Shown here piece after piece: positions 1 through 7,952 of a stretch of DNA of 64,000 nucleotides. Both the position numbers and the translations under genes were made by a program. The first letter of the stretch is position 1. Each line of letters opens with the position of its first letter. Origin of the DNA: a virus. The stretch is from positions 1 through 64,000 of the IMG/VR virus record IMGVR_UViG_3300046011_007348. The stretch is one strand, 5' to 3'. A model generated the notes under the pieces. The model had not been told where the DNA came from and did no database searches. It saw only the letters and a list, made by a program, of their open reading frames with translations.

Positions 1-3000
1 AGCACTATAGTGGCTGGGAACATTAGACGGTGCTTGCCTGGTGATGCGTTAGTGCATACAGAGTCAGGCTTAGTACCTATTGCTAAGATAAGAATAGGAG
101 ATCGTGTTCTCACCAGCAAAGGATTTTACCCTGTAACTAACTTCTTTGATCAAGGTGAGCAATCTCTTTGCAGAATCAAAACTCAAGACGGTAGTTTTGA
201 GTGTACAGCAGAACACAAGATTGCTGTGTTAACAGATGTCTATGGCAACTACAAAATGGTTAAAGCCAAAGACTTGAAGCAAGGTGATAGATTAGTACGT
301 GTTCTAGAAGCCACAGAATTAATACCAGTCAAGTTTGTGGACATTGAATTTGATGTACGAACTGCTCCCACTTACGACATAGAAGTTGCTACTGTGCATG
401 AATTTGTGTGCGAAGGCATCTTAGTTTCAAATAGCGCGGGCATGCGCCAGTTCACTTCTAGTGATAACGTAGCTGCTAACGCTAAAGCAAATCTATGGGA
501 GCAAACACCAACTGGAGAGTGGAGAATAGATCCAGAGAAAGATGCTTTGCGCATGGCAAATCACACCAGAGTTTTTCACCAAAAGCCTACTTATCAGGAA
601 GTATTTGATTCAGTAACGAGTCAATATTGGAGTGGTGAAGGAGCAATACAGTGGGCGGGTGAAGCTGTCGCCAGAGCAAATGCAGATTTATTGATTACCC
701 AAAAGCTAAAAGCAAAGTTTTTGACTGCTTACGAAAATGGTGAAGCTAAAGAATGGATAAGAAAAAATTATCCAGGCATGCCACATGCGGAGATAGAACA
801 TAGAGTAAGTACATATGGATTAAATCCATGTGGTGAAATTATTGGTAGCAATTTCCACTGTGTTAGTGGTGACACGCTGCTAATTACCAAAGATGGATTA
901 CACGCAATCAAAGATGTTGTAGGATGCGATGTTGAGATTTGGAATGGTAGGAATTGGAGTCAAGTACAGCCATTCAAAACTGGCAGTTCTCGCGTTCTTT
1001 ATCGTGTACGATTTGCGGATGGTACGTATTTAGATGCTACCGAATATCATAGATTCTTTGTTAAGGATAGGTTTGGCAAAGAATACAAAGAAGTACAGAC
1101 AAAAGACTTAATGGATGCAAGTAAGTATCGTATTCACACCAAGCCATTTACTATTCAGTATGATGATGGATTGGATATTGATACTAATTATGCTTATAGC
1201 TTGGGAGTAGCCGTAGGAGATGGCACCACAGACAAAGACAACAACGCAAAAATAAGATTGTATGGCAAAAAAATTGCTTTGTCCGTAGCAGGCGATAAGT
1301 CTCCCATCAGGGAATATGAATACGTTACAAACTTCACTGATGTTACAAATTTAAGCTTTTCTGGGGAATTTCTGAAGAGTCTCAAAACCAAACCAGAAGC
1401 ATTAAACATCATAGCAAGTTGGAATCGTGAAGCAATCTTGCATTTTATTGCTGGTTTAGCAGATACAGATGGAACAAATAGTAGCGGCAATGGTATTAGA
1501 ATCTACATCTCTGATTATGACAGAGCGTACAGAATACAATTGTTGCTAATTAAATGTGGTATTCGTTCTTCTGTCAATCTTTGCGCTTATAAAGGAGCAG
1601 TTACAAATTATGGTGTTAGAAGTAAAGATTTGTACTCTGTACAAGTAACTGATTGTGGTAAAATCCCTTGTCAGCGATTAGACGTAAGCCAAGGTAGAGT
1701 ACCTAAATGTAAAGGCAAATGGCAAGTTATCAGGAGTGTGGAGCAATTACCGGGATTGCATGACACTTACTGTTTTAATGAACCACAATATCATGAAGGT
1801 GTATTTGGAAACACGTTGACTGGAAATTGCAATTTGTCAGAAATACACTTAAATCAGCTCAATCCTACTGACTACAAAGAACAAGAAGATGCTTTTAGAG
1901 CAGCTTCACTCTCAGTAGCTGCATTGCTTCACCATAGATTCACCGAGCCTATTTATCAAGAATCTAGAGAGTTAGATCCTATTGTTGGTGTTTCCTTCAC
2001 CGGATTATTTGACTTTTTTGTTCATGCTTTTGGAGCAGAATGGCTTCACTGGTGGCAACAAGAGAGAGAAGACAATGAGCAAGGCAGGATATTTAAACAA
2101 AAAGAACAGGAGTATTTATCTAGATGGAAAGACATAGTACATCAAACTGTTTGGGAATATTGTGATAAACACAATCTTAAACGTCCTAATCGTTGTACTA
2201 CCGTCCAACCCAGTGGGTGTCTAGATCGCACTGCATTAAGAATTTTTGATCAAGGCTTACTTTATGCGGATGAATTGATAGCACCTGGCAGTGGTGAAGC
2301 TACTAATTTGAAACTAAGTGTTCGTGAAGGAGTGTCTGTCACCACTGGAATTGCTAATCAACCATTGCAATTGATTAAAGTTACATTAAACAATGGACGT
2401 GTTTTACGTATGACTCCAAACCATCGTCTTTCTATTGATGGAAACTGGATTTATGCGTCTGACATGACTCCTGGAATGAAGATTGATTTTAGTCTTGGGG
2501 AATATCAAAACAGCCAAGAGACTTCACTACTTGATATAGATCAATTTAGCTATACAAGAGAAGCAAAACAATTAGAGTCTGGGCATAATCGTGGTGGCAT
2601 CACAGCAACTATCATTAAAACGCCCAAGATAATGTCTCCTGACTTAGCTTATTTTATCGGAGCATTATTTGGAAATGGATGTTTAAGTGCAACTGGACAT
2701 CGTATTAGGTTTTCTAGTAATAGTTATAAATTGCTAGAAAGACTACAACAAATAGCACAAAATCTGTTTGTTTTAAATGGGAGAATCAACAAATACTCTG
2801 GCAGAGAAGCTTATGAATTAAGCATTTCTAGTGTTCAGCTTTATGATTGGTTGCAATTGAATGGAATAGCTAAAACAGAGAAAAGTCTAAATCTTGACAG
2901 AATACCATTAGCTATTCGTTGTTCCTCTAAGCAAAGTATTCTATCGTTCTTCTGTGGATTGATTGACACTGATGGATGCATTAGAGTTAATGGCTCAATG

Positions 3001-4011
3001 TCCATTGACAGCGCTAGTGAAGAGTTCATTAGAAACCTTCAACAAATAGGTGAAGCTGTAGGATTGTGTTTCTCCGTATTCCATAACACTGAAGGGGAGA
3101 ACAACCAAACACAGAAAAATATGTGGGGTTTATGTTTAAGCCGCATGTTATCTAAACCTGATGCTTTAGATTATCTAAACGAAAATAGTCAAAAAGCTGA
3201 GATTCGTCCTATTCCTTCACTCAAAAGAAGTTATAAATTTGATCCATATCTCATTGAATCTGTGGTGTGGGAAGAAACTTCTGATTACAGCTACGACTTT
3301 GCGGTGCAAGGAGAGGACGACAATGATTCATGGTATTGGCAAGGAGCGATTAAATCACATAACACAAAGTCTTTGTTAACTGGCGCTTCCCCTGGTTGGC
3401 ATCCTCCCAAAGCACAACAATTTATCCGTCGGATTACTTTCCGTAAGAACGATCCAGTAGCATTGGCATGCATAGACTTTGGATATAACGTAGTTCCATC
3501 ACAATCAGATAAAGATGAAAATGGTAACTTATTAGACAATCCTTTTGATGAACGTTGCACAGAATGGTTAGTAGAAATACCAGTAGCAGTATCTTGGGCA
3601 AATCTACCAGGAGTTGATGTTGATATTTCTAAATTCTCGGTGTTGGCACAGTTTGATTTTTATATGCAAGTGCAGAAGTATTACACAACTCATAATACTT
3701 CAGCCACACTTGAACTACGCCAGAACGAAATTGGTGCTTTAAGTAGAGCTATATATGACTCAATCAAGAACAATGACGGGTATATTTCTGCTGCTATCCT
3801 TAGTCGCTTTGATGATTTCCAGTCTTATCCTAGATTGCCTTTTGAGCCTATTAGCAAGGACAAATACTTGCAGTTGGTAGAAGAAGTAAATCAAAGAAGA
3901 ACTAATGATTCTTTCTTAGATGCTTTGCATAAGTATGATAATGGGTTTGATGAACAATCAGGCCCTGCCCCATGTGATTCAGACAAGTGTCTTTTACCAG
4001 AGTTAAAGTGA
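1..4011 (+). CDS. nrdJ: Class II (adenosylcobalamin-dependent) ribonucleotide reductase, 3' part, with three inteins
   Basis: This enzyme reduces ribonucleotides to deoxyribonucleotides for phage DNA synthesis. The frame is open from base 1, so the 5' end lies outside the window; a GTG at position 10 is an internal valine. With the inteins removed, the extein reads VAGNIRR/SAGMRQF, then NPCGEI with the active-site Cys and Glu, then SNFH/CNLSEIHLNQL, then TTVQPSG/TKSLLTGASPGWHPP, all hallmarks of class II enzymes. The C-terminus carries a Cys pair (CDSDKC) about five residues before the stop, as expected for the cysteines that re-reduce the active site. All three inteins sit in conserved catalytic segments, as is usual for inteins. 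The gene overlaps the next one. Similar intein-rich class II reductases are known from filamentous cyanobacteria. The family call is near certain. Confidence 0.95.
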   Translation, partial: STIVAGNIRRCLPGDALVHTESGLVPIAKIRIGDRVLTSKGFYPVTNFFDQGEQSLCRIKTQDGSFECTAEHKIAVLTDVYGNYKMVKAKDLKQGDRLVRVLEATELIPVKFVDIEFDVRTAPTYDIEVATVHEFVCEGILVSNSAGMRQFTSSDNVAANAKANLWEQTPTGEWRIDPEKDALRMANHTRVFHQKPTYQEVFDSVTSQYWSGEGAIQWAGEAVARANADLLITQKLKAKFLTAYENGEAKEWIRKNYPGMPHAEIEHRVSTYGLNPCGEIIGSNFHCVSGDTLLITKDGLHAIKDVVGCDVEIWNGRNWSQVQPFKTGSSRVLYRVRFADGTYLDATEYHRFFVKDRFGKEYKEVQTKDLMDASKYRIHTKPFTIQYDDGLDIDTNYAYSLGVAVGDGTTDKDNNAKIRLYGKKIALSVAGDKSPIREYEYVTNFTDVTNLSFSGEFLKSLKTKPEALNIIASWNREAILHFIAGLADTDGTNSSGNGIRIYISDYDRAYRIQLLLIKCGIRSSVNLCAYKGAVTNYGVRSKDLYSVQVTDCGKIPCQRLDVSQGRVPKCKGKWQVIRSVEQLPGLHDTYCFNEPQYHEGVFGNTLTGNCNLSEIHLNQLNPTDYKEQEDAFRAASLSVAALLHHRFTEPIYQESRELDPIVGVSFTGLFDFFVHAFGAEWLHWWQQEREDNEQGRIFKQKEQEYLSRWKDIVHQTVWEYCDKHNLKRPNRCTTVQPSGCLDRTALRIFDQGLLYADELIAPGSGEATNLKLSVREGVSVTTGIANQPLQLIKVTLNNGRVLRMTPNHRLSIDGNWIYASDMTPGMKIDFSLGEYQNSQETSLLDIDQFSYTREAKQLESGHNRGGITATIIKTPKIMSPDLAYFIGALFGNGCLSATGHRIRFSSNSYKLLERLQQIAQNLFVLNGRINKYSGREAYELSISSVQLYDWLQLNGIAKTEKSLNLDRIPLAIRCSSKQSILSFFCGLIDTDGCIRVNGSMSIDSASEEFIRNLQQIGEAVGLCFSVFHNTEGENNQTQKNMWGLCLSRMLSKPDALDYLNENSQKAEIRPIPSLKRSYKFDPYLIESVVWEETSDYSYDFAVQGEDDNDSWYWQGAIKSHNTKSLLTGASPGWHPPKAQQFIRRITFRKNDPVALACIDFGYNVVPSQSDKDENGNLLDNPFDERCTEWLVEIPVAVSWANLPGVDVDISKFSVLAQFDFYMQVQKYYTTHNTSATLELRQNEIGALSRAIYDSIKNNDGYISAAILSRFDDFQSYPRLPFEPISKDKYLQLVEEVNQRRTNDSFLDALHKYDNGFDEQSGPAPCDSDKCLLPELK
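31..432 (+). other. Mini-intein 1 in the reductase (134 residues)
   Basis: The segment starts with Cys (CLPGDALV) directly after VAGNIRR and ends in Asn (GILVSN) directly before SAGMRQF. Removing it restores an uninterrupted reductase motif. It has an intein block A (CLPGDALVHT) and a block B with a T-A-E-H core (ECTAEHKI), and the +1 residue is Ser. It is too short for a homing endonuclease and none is visible. The residue before the terminal Asn is Ser instead of the usual His, which should matter for Asn cyclisation. Boundaries come from the extein motif and are precise. Confidence 0.9.
859..1827 (+). other. Intein 2 in the reductase, with LAGLIDADG endonuclease (323 residues)
   Basis: It begins with Cys (CVSGDTLLIT) after GSNFH and ends with Asn (NTLTGN) before CNLSEIHL, so the +1 residue is Cys. 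Two LAGLIDADG-type dodecapeptides are visible: YSLGVAVGDGT and FIAGLADTDGT. Each keeps its acidic residue, so the homing endonuclease could be active. The residue before the last Asn is Gly instead of His. Excision rejoins the conserved segment after the NPCGEI active-site motif. Confidence 0.92.
2218..3363 (+). other. Intein 3 in the reductase, with LAGLIDADG endonuclease (382 residues)
   Basis: It begins with Cys (CLDRTALRIFDQG) after TTVQPSG and ends with the canonical His-Asn (IKSHN) before TKSLLTGASPGW, so the +1 residue is Thr. A TPNHRLSI motif is intein block B. Two dodecapeptides are seen: YFIGALFGNGC and FFCGLIDTDGC. In the first, the acidic residue expected before the final Gly is Asn (codon AAT), so one of the two endonuclease active sites may be lost. 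Splicing motifs look intact. Confidence 0.92.
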
Positions 4012-4553
4012 AAAATAACAGCAAACAATTAGGAGTTTTAGCGGTTCATGATGGAGATCATAAAACTGCTATCAAACACTATTCAGATGCCCTTGCTACT
4101 GAAAAAAGTGTTGATTTATTACGTGAAAGAGCTAAATCCTATGCTGCTTTAAAGAAGCTGGATAGTGCTATCAAAGACTACACTACAGCTATCAATATTC
4201 AGCTAGATAATTCAGCTCTTTATTGTGAGAGAGCTGAACTTTATATCAAAAAAGCTGACTATAATGCTGGATTGGAAGACTGTAATGATGCCTTGGAAAT
4301 TAATCCTAAATGCCCAATTGCTTTGCTACTAAAAGGACTAATACTAGTCAAATTAGGAAGTATTAATGATGGCATGAGTTGCATCAATAATTGTTTACAA
4401 ATCAACAAGTGGTATGCCAGAGCATATTACGAAAGAGCAATATTGATGGAGGGGATTGACAAAGAAAAAGCCAAATTTGATTACTACCAAGCTGCTCATA
4501 TTGGCTATCCAAATGCACTGAAAAGGTACAGAATATTAGCAGGTACTAATTAA
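4008..4553 (+). CDS. Tetratricopeptide-repeat (TPR) protein
   Basis: This all-helical protein of about 181 residues has 34-residue TPR units: A-I-K-H-Y-S-D-A-L, then A-I-K-D-Y-T-T-A-I, then G-L-E-D-C-N-D-A-L-E-I-N-P, with a weaker fourth copy. TPRs are protein-binding scaffolds, so a partner is expected but cannot be named. There is no signal peptide or membrane segment. I chose the GTG at 4008 because it overlaps the reductase stop (GTGA), which implies translational coupling; another GTG in frame at 3987 is possible. A terminator follows directly. A link to the reductase is suggested only by the overlap. Confidence 0.75.
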   Translation: MKNNSKQLGVLAVHDGDHKTAIKHYSDALATEKSVDLLRERAKSYAALKKLDSAIKDYTTAINIQLDNSALYCERAELYIKKADYNAGLEDCNDALEINPKCPIALLLKGLILVKLGSINDGMSCINNCLQINKWYARAYYERAILMEGIDKEKAKFDYYQAAHIGYPNALKRYRILAGTN

Positions 4554-4559
4554 ATTTTT

Positions 4560-4597
4560 ACAGCAAAGACTTAGTTGGATCTTTGCTGTATTTTTTT
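4560..4597 (+). terminator. Rho-independent terminator
   Basis: A perfect 10-bp stem (ACAGCAAAGA / TCTTTGCTGT) with a 10-base loop is followed by A and seven Ts. It closes the reductase-TPR operon. Confidence 0.9.
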
Positions 4598-4639
4598 GGC
4601 AATTGATATACAATAAGAAACATATTGACAGGAGGTAAC

Positions 4640-5311
4640 ATGAAGCTTTTAATAATTGACACAGAGACAACAGGATTATCTGAGGAAGACGCTCCAATTG
4701 AAGTGGCAGGCATCTTCTATTTAGTAGGGCAAGGAATCATAAGTCAAGTTAGCACTATCGTATCTAGTGTTATACCTAACTTTGCTGTTCAAATCAACAA
4801 AATTCAACAGGAGTTGATTGATGTTGGTACAAATAATCAGATAATCACTGTCTTGAATGACATGGCAAATGAATGTGATTATGTATTAGCACACAATGCA
4901 CAGTTTGATAAACAAGCTTGTGCTAAAATTCCTGGTTTAAATATTCACCAAAAGTGGGTGGATAGTCAGTACATAAACTTTCCAAATAGTCAGTACTGCA
5001 AGACTAACGGCTTACACAATTTAGCTATAGCGCACAATGTGCCAGTTATAGATACGCACAGAGCGTTGGATGACTGCAGATTGCTGAGTAAGTTGTTAGA
5101 TACAGTTGCTAATTTAGAACAAGAAATCTTATTAGCAGCAGAACCTAGAGTTTTGGTTAAAAGTCTAGAACCATATCCAGCAACATTGACTAAACAAGCT
5201 GGTTTTAGGTGGAATGCCAATACTAAAACATGGGCAAAACACATTAAAGAAAAAGAGATTGTTGATTTACCTTTTCAAGTTAAAATAATAGGCACAGACA
5301 TAAATGATTGA
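4640..5311 (+). CDS. DnaQ-like DEDDh 3'-5' exonuclease
   Basis: A predicted 223-residue 3'-5' exonuclease of the proofreading (DnaQ / RNase T) superfamily. Motif I is IDTETTGL near residue 6, motif II is AHNAQFDKQA near residue 89, and motif III is THRALDDCRLL near residue 138, where the His and Asp form the DEDDh signature. About 55 residues beyond the nuclease fold (from about 165) end in a Trp-rich segment of unknown role. The ATG at 4640 is preceded by a strong AGGAGGT site. An upstream in-frame TTG lies before that site and is not used here. The next gene starts inside its last codons. It may proofread phage replication or process DNA ends. Confidence 0.85.
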   Translation: MKLLIIDTETTGLSEEDAPIEVAGIFYLVGQGIISQVSTIVSSVIPNFAVQINKIQQELIDVGTNNQIITVLNDMANECDYVLAHNAQFDKQACAKIPGLNIHQKWVDSQYINFPNSQYCKTNGLHNLAIAHNVPVIDTHRALDDCRLLSKLLDTVANLEQEILLAAEPRVLVKSLEPYPATLTKQAGFRWNANTKTWAKHIKEKEIVDLPFQVKIIGTDIND

Positions 5312-5519
5312 ATACAATTCTCGTGTTTACCCAATCAAAAAGCATAAAGTAAGTGCTGCTGATAAAGGCAAGTTATCGGTGTCTTTACCTAAAGCTTTGA
5401 TTGACAGAATTAGATATATCGCTCAGAAAGCAAATGTTGAGCCGTCTAATGTAATGTGGGTTGCTTTTGAAGAATGGCTAACCAATCATCCCGATGCACC
5501 AAATCTCAAAGATGAATAA
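5304..5519 (+). CDS. Small ribbon-helix-helix-like DNA-binding protein
   Basis: This 71-residue protein has a beta-strand-like stretch GKLSVSLPKAL followed by two helices (IDRIRYIAQKA and PSNVMWVAFEEWL), the order seen in Arc/CopG/MetJ-type repressors. It overlaps the exonuclease stop by eight bases, so the two are probably translated together. There is no visible toxin partner. Function is inferred from fold pattern only. Confidence 0.55.
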   Translation: MIEYNSRVYPIKKHKVSAADKGKLSVSLPKALIDRIRYIAQKANVEPSNVMWVAFEEWLTNHPDAPNLKDE

Positions 5520-5787
5520 ATACATCGACATTCTTAAACAGTTTAGATTCCTCCTAGGAATCAATGAGGAATTAGAACAAGTGGAAACATTCTCTGAATT
5601 ATTATCAGAAATGCTTGCTTGTGAAGCAGTGCTATTAGACAAAGATTGTATAACACTTGTGCTGGAAGGAAAGGAAAGTGACAACCCAGAAAGTGTTATT
5701 AAGCAATTGTTGGTTGAACATCTTATCTACTCAAAAGAAGCTGTAGAAAATCCAAGTATTATTGACGCAATTATGCAGCTTGTTTAA
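5512..5787 (+). CDS. Small hypothetical protein
   Basis: About 91 residues, acidic and mostly helical by composition (INEELEQVETFSELLSEML and SVIKQLLVEHLIYSKEAV). I recognise no family. The ATG at 5512 overlaps the previous stop (ATGAATAA); another ATG in frame at 5494 would add six residues. It is the last gene before a terminator, so it belongs to the exonuclease operon. Confidence 0.6.
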   Translation: MNKYIDILKQFRFLLGINEELEQVETFSELLSEMLACEAVLLDKDCITLVLEGKESDNPESVIKQLLVEHLIYSKEAVENPSIIDAIMQLV

Positions 5788-5795
5788 TATTTTGT

Positions 5796-5830
5796 AAAGC
5801 ACTACTATTAACGTAGTGTTTTATTTTTTT
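5796..5830 (+). terminator. Rho-independent terminator
   Basis: A 10-bp stem (AAAGCACTAC / GTAGTGTTTT, one G-U pair) with a 7-base loop is followed by A and seven Ts. It ends the exonuclease operon. Confidence 0.85.
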
Positions 5831-5839
5831 ATATATCCC

Positions 5840-5868
5840 TTGACGTAGTGTTGTCAATAAGTTATAGT
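5840..5868 (+). promoter_or_regulatory. Sigma70-type promoter
   Basis: TTGACG, a 17-base spacer, then TATAGT. It lies between a terminator and the ATG at 5895 and would drive the run of small genes up to 7870. Confidence 0.75.
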
Positions 5869-5894
5869 AAATATTAAAAGTTCACTGATAAAGT

Positions 5895-6113
5895 ATGTAT
5901 TACTTCGCAAATGTAGAAAAAACCAAAGGTAAGAGTCATTTAGTTGACTCTAATTACAACATCAGCCAAGATGCTGCGTTAGCAGTGTTAAGTCTAGGAT
6001 TAGTTGGAGCTATTCCTGACGCTGTTGTATTTAGAGAAGTACTTGATGCTGACACCATTAAGTACCATGTCGAAGCCCCTCAAGAAGAATGGGATAAATG
6101 GAGGAAAATATGA
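5895..6113 (+). CDS. Small hypothetical protein, paralogue of the protein at 7350
   Basis: This 72-residue protein matches no family I know. Its pattern D-x-A-L-A-V-L-S-L-G-L-V-G-A-I-P-D-A, followed near the end by VEAPQEEWDKW, recurs in the 78-residue protein at 7350 (ALNLAKAGKLPNA and IKAPKESWKK) and more weakly at 7586. A helix, a short hinge and a C-terminal Trp helix appear shared. It is first in an operon with a strong promoter 27 bases upstream, and the next gene overlaps its stop (ATGA). Confidence 0.65.
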   Translation: MYYFANVEKTKGKSHLVDSNYNISQDAALAVLSLGLVGAIPDAVVFREVLDADTIKYHVEAPQEEWDKWRKI

Positions 6114-6532
6114 AGTACGTTGTTAATTATGATGATTTACACCTTAAAGATTGGCTAAATGCTAATCCTGATGTGTGGGAACAATTCATCAAGAAACACA
6201 AAAATGGAAAGTTTTTAGCGCTCAAAGACAGATTTGATGCGTGTGTTTTTTATGAAACTAAATCTCAGTGGGGAGATTTTATCTATGGAGTCCAGCTTCA
6301 TCCTCCCCTAAAAGAAAAAGAATTTGGTTTTCTAGATATTGAACAAATAGAAAATCGTTTTCACTCTCATTGCTTAATGCTTATAGAGAAAGCAGCAAAT
6401 CCTGCTTCCAAAGAGCAACAAAAGCAGGAATACATCACTTACATAGAACTCTATGGAGTTGAAAAACTCGCACAAGTGGTGGGAGAAAATAAAGTTAGGC
6501 AAGTTTTAGGAGATTATGCAATTTATTGCTGA
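6110..6532 (+). CDS. Hypothetical protein with DWLNANPDVWEQF domain
   Basis: About 140 residues of unknown function. The N-terminus carries DWLNANPDVWEQFIKKH, repeated nearly identically at the start of the next gene. The ATG at 6110 is chosen because GGAGGA lies just before it and it overlaps the previous stop; an earlier ATG at 6098 precedes that site. The C-terminal part is helical (QQKQEYITYIELYGVEKL). The small size, overlapping packing and duplication are typical of fast-evolving host-interaction genes, but no function can be assigned. Confidence 0.65.
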   Translation: MKYVVNYDDLHLKDWLNANPDVWEQFIKKHKNGKFLALKDRFDACVFYETKSQWGDFIYGVQLHPPLKEKEFGFLDIEQIENRFHSHCLMLIEKAANPASKEQQKQEYITYIELYGVEKLAQVVGENKVRQVLGDYAIYC

Positions 6533-6776
6533 CGATAAAAAAATTCAGGATTGGCTAAATGCTAATCCTGACGTGTGGGAACAGTTCATTAAAGAATATC
6601 CAGAATATTCTCACACAACTTTTGATAAAGCTATTTTCTTTACAGAAGAAATGTCGGAAAATAGCGATTATTCAATGGCAACATTTGTCAGATTTGAACC
6701 AAGAATCAAAACATCTGATGGGTGGTTCTTATCTGATTGTTTCTTAGATTTTTGTAAAAGGAGATGGGATGATTAA
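6516..6776 (+). CDS. Hypothetical protein, tandem paralogue of the previous gene
   Basis: This 86-residue protein starts MQFIADDKKIQDWLNANPDVWEQFIKE, whose core matches the upstream neighbour at both protein and DNA level (about 45 bases with few changes). It then diverges and is acidic and aromatic-rich (FVRFEPRIKTSDGWF). It overlaps the genes on both sides. It probably arose by tandem duplication of the N-terminal domain, followed by loss or replacement of the rest. Confidence 0.65.
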   Translation: MQFIADDKKIQDWLNANPDVWEQFIKEYPEYSHTTFDKAIFFTEEMSENSDYSMATFVRFEPRIKTSDGWFLSDCFLDFCKRRWDD

Positions 6777-7371
6777 AGTAGATTGTTTTGGCACTGAATT
6801 AGTCGTTGATCTTCTAATGGACAAGAATCAAATGGCAATATTAAATCTTTCTCCATTAGAAGATTATATCTGGGCAAAAATATTTTATGAATTTGGATGG
6901 AATGTGCCAGATCCATCCAACATAGCAAAGTCTTGTTTTGCCTATTCAATGGATAAGAAAGAAAGAAGCTTTGTACTCTTTTTGGAGTACAAAGAGGATT
7001 GCCTTAGGCATGTTTACAGTCAACTACAAAGCAAAATGAAACTCTACTTAGAGTACAATCCAAATGAGTTTAGATGGGATTTACCATACGTTAAAGGAAC
7101 GTATGACTACCATTACTTTAGATTACTGGAAACTCCAGCTAGCATGTTTGTTGATGTAAATTACTACAAAGGCTGGGAGACTCAAACGTGGTTTGAGCAG
7201 CTTTCTGAAATCAACGACAACAAGACGAAAGAGCAATCTTTCAAAGAGGAAAAGGAAAAACTAAAACAGTTTTTCCTCAAACTCGCTTCAGACAAGCTAG
7301 ATATTGACTTGTCTAAATATACTTACTTAGACAACGCAAACACTTTGGTATGGACGACATGTACGCAATAA
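6769..7371 (+). CDS. Hypothetical 200-residue protein with strong hairpins in its coding sequence
   Basis: No family recognised. It is rich in aromatic and acidic residues, with no membrane segment or metal motif. A charged helix lies near residues 145-170 (KTKEQSFKEEKEKLKQFF). Start and stop overlap the neighbours, so it is translated within the operon. The DNA holds several perfect inverted repeats in frame, the best being a 10-bp stem at 6969-6994 and an 8-bp stem at 7085-7105. Confidence 0.6.
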   Translation: MIKVDCFGTELVVDLLMDKNQMAILNLSPLEDYIWAKIFYEFGWNVPDPSNIAKSCFAYSMDKKERSFVLFLEYKEDCLRHVYSQLQSKMKLYLEYNPNEFRWDLPYVKGTYDYHYFRLLETPASMFVDVNYYKGWETQTWFEQLSEINDNKTKEQSFKEEKEKLKQFFLKLASDKLDIDLSKYTYLDNANTLVWTTCTQ

Positions 7372-7586
7372 TTGAAAACAAACAACTCAAAGAAGCTAGT
7401 CCTGGCATTACCAGAGACTTAGCTATCATCGCTTTAAATTTGGCAAAAGCAGGTAAATTGCCAAACGCGTCTTTCAAGAAAGACAAAGATGCTTATTTAA
7501 TCAAAGCACCTAAAGAGTCTTGGAAAAAAGCACAGCGTAGATTAGACAGATTTTCGGAAAACTTCAATGGCACCTGGATACCTTAA
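7350..7586 (+). CDS. Small hypothetical protein, paralogue of the protein at 5895
   Basis: A basic protein of 78 residues. It shares with the 5895 protein a helix ending in ALNLAKAGKLPNA and a later KAPKESWKKAQ segment. An in-frame ATG also exists at 7359. The first 22 bases overlap the previous gene in another frame. Function unknown. Confidence 0.6.
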   Translation: MDDMYAIIENKQLKEASPGITRDLAIIALNLAKAGKLPNASFKKDKDAYLIKAPKESWKKAQRRLDRFSENFNGTWIP

Positions 7587-7870
7587 TGCAGCAATACGTT
7601 GAAATCAAAACAAGTGGAGAGTTAGTCAATGGCGCTCTCCAATTAAATCAGCTAGCAATTAAAACGTTGTTAGATTTGATTGGTGATGGCAGTAATCCTG
7701 ATTTACAGACAGAATATGGTTTCTTTCGTGTACTGCCAACAGTGTCTATCAGACAAGACATTCTCTACAAACAAAAAGACAAAATCTGCATGCACGATGC
7801 GGAACTTAGTTACTTTGTTATAGCCAACGACAAAACATGGGATAATTTATTGTCAGAAACGGAACAATAA
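7586..7870 (+). CDS. Small hypothetical protein, possible distant member of the 5895/7350 family
   Basis: This 94-residue protein has a helix LNQLAIKTLLDLIGDGSNPD and a late segment FVIANDKTWDNLL that resemble the two-part pattern at 5895 and 7350 with lower similarity. Its ATG shares one base with the previous stop (TAATG). A terminator follows, making it the last gene of the small-gene operon. Function unknown. Confidence 0.6.
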   Translation: MQQYVEIKTSGELVNGALQLNQLAIKTLLDLIGDGSNPDLQTEYGFFRVLPTVSIRQDILYKQKDKICMHDAELSYFVIANDKTWDNLLSETEQ

Positions 7871-7892
7871 ATACAACTAACACGACTTCAAT

Positions 7893-7925
7893 GCACTTAG
7901 ACTCATCAGCTAAGTGCTTTTTTAT
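7893..7925 (+). terminator. Rho-independent terminator
   Basis: An 8-bp perfect stem (GCACTTAG / CTAAGTGC) with a 9-base loop is followed by six Ts. It ends the small-gene operon. Confidence 0.85.
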
Positions 7926-7952
7926 TTGGTATAAAAATTTTTTGAAAAAAAA

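Noticed and set aside
1194-3560. Reverse-strand frames within the reductase and its inteins
   Set aside because: They mirror conserved reductase and intein sequence on the other strand and have no independent support.
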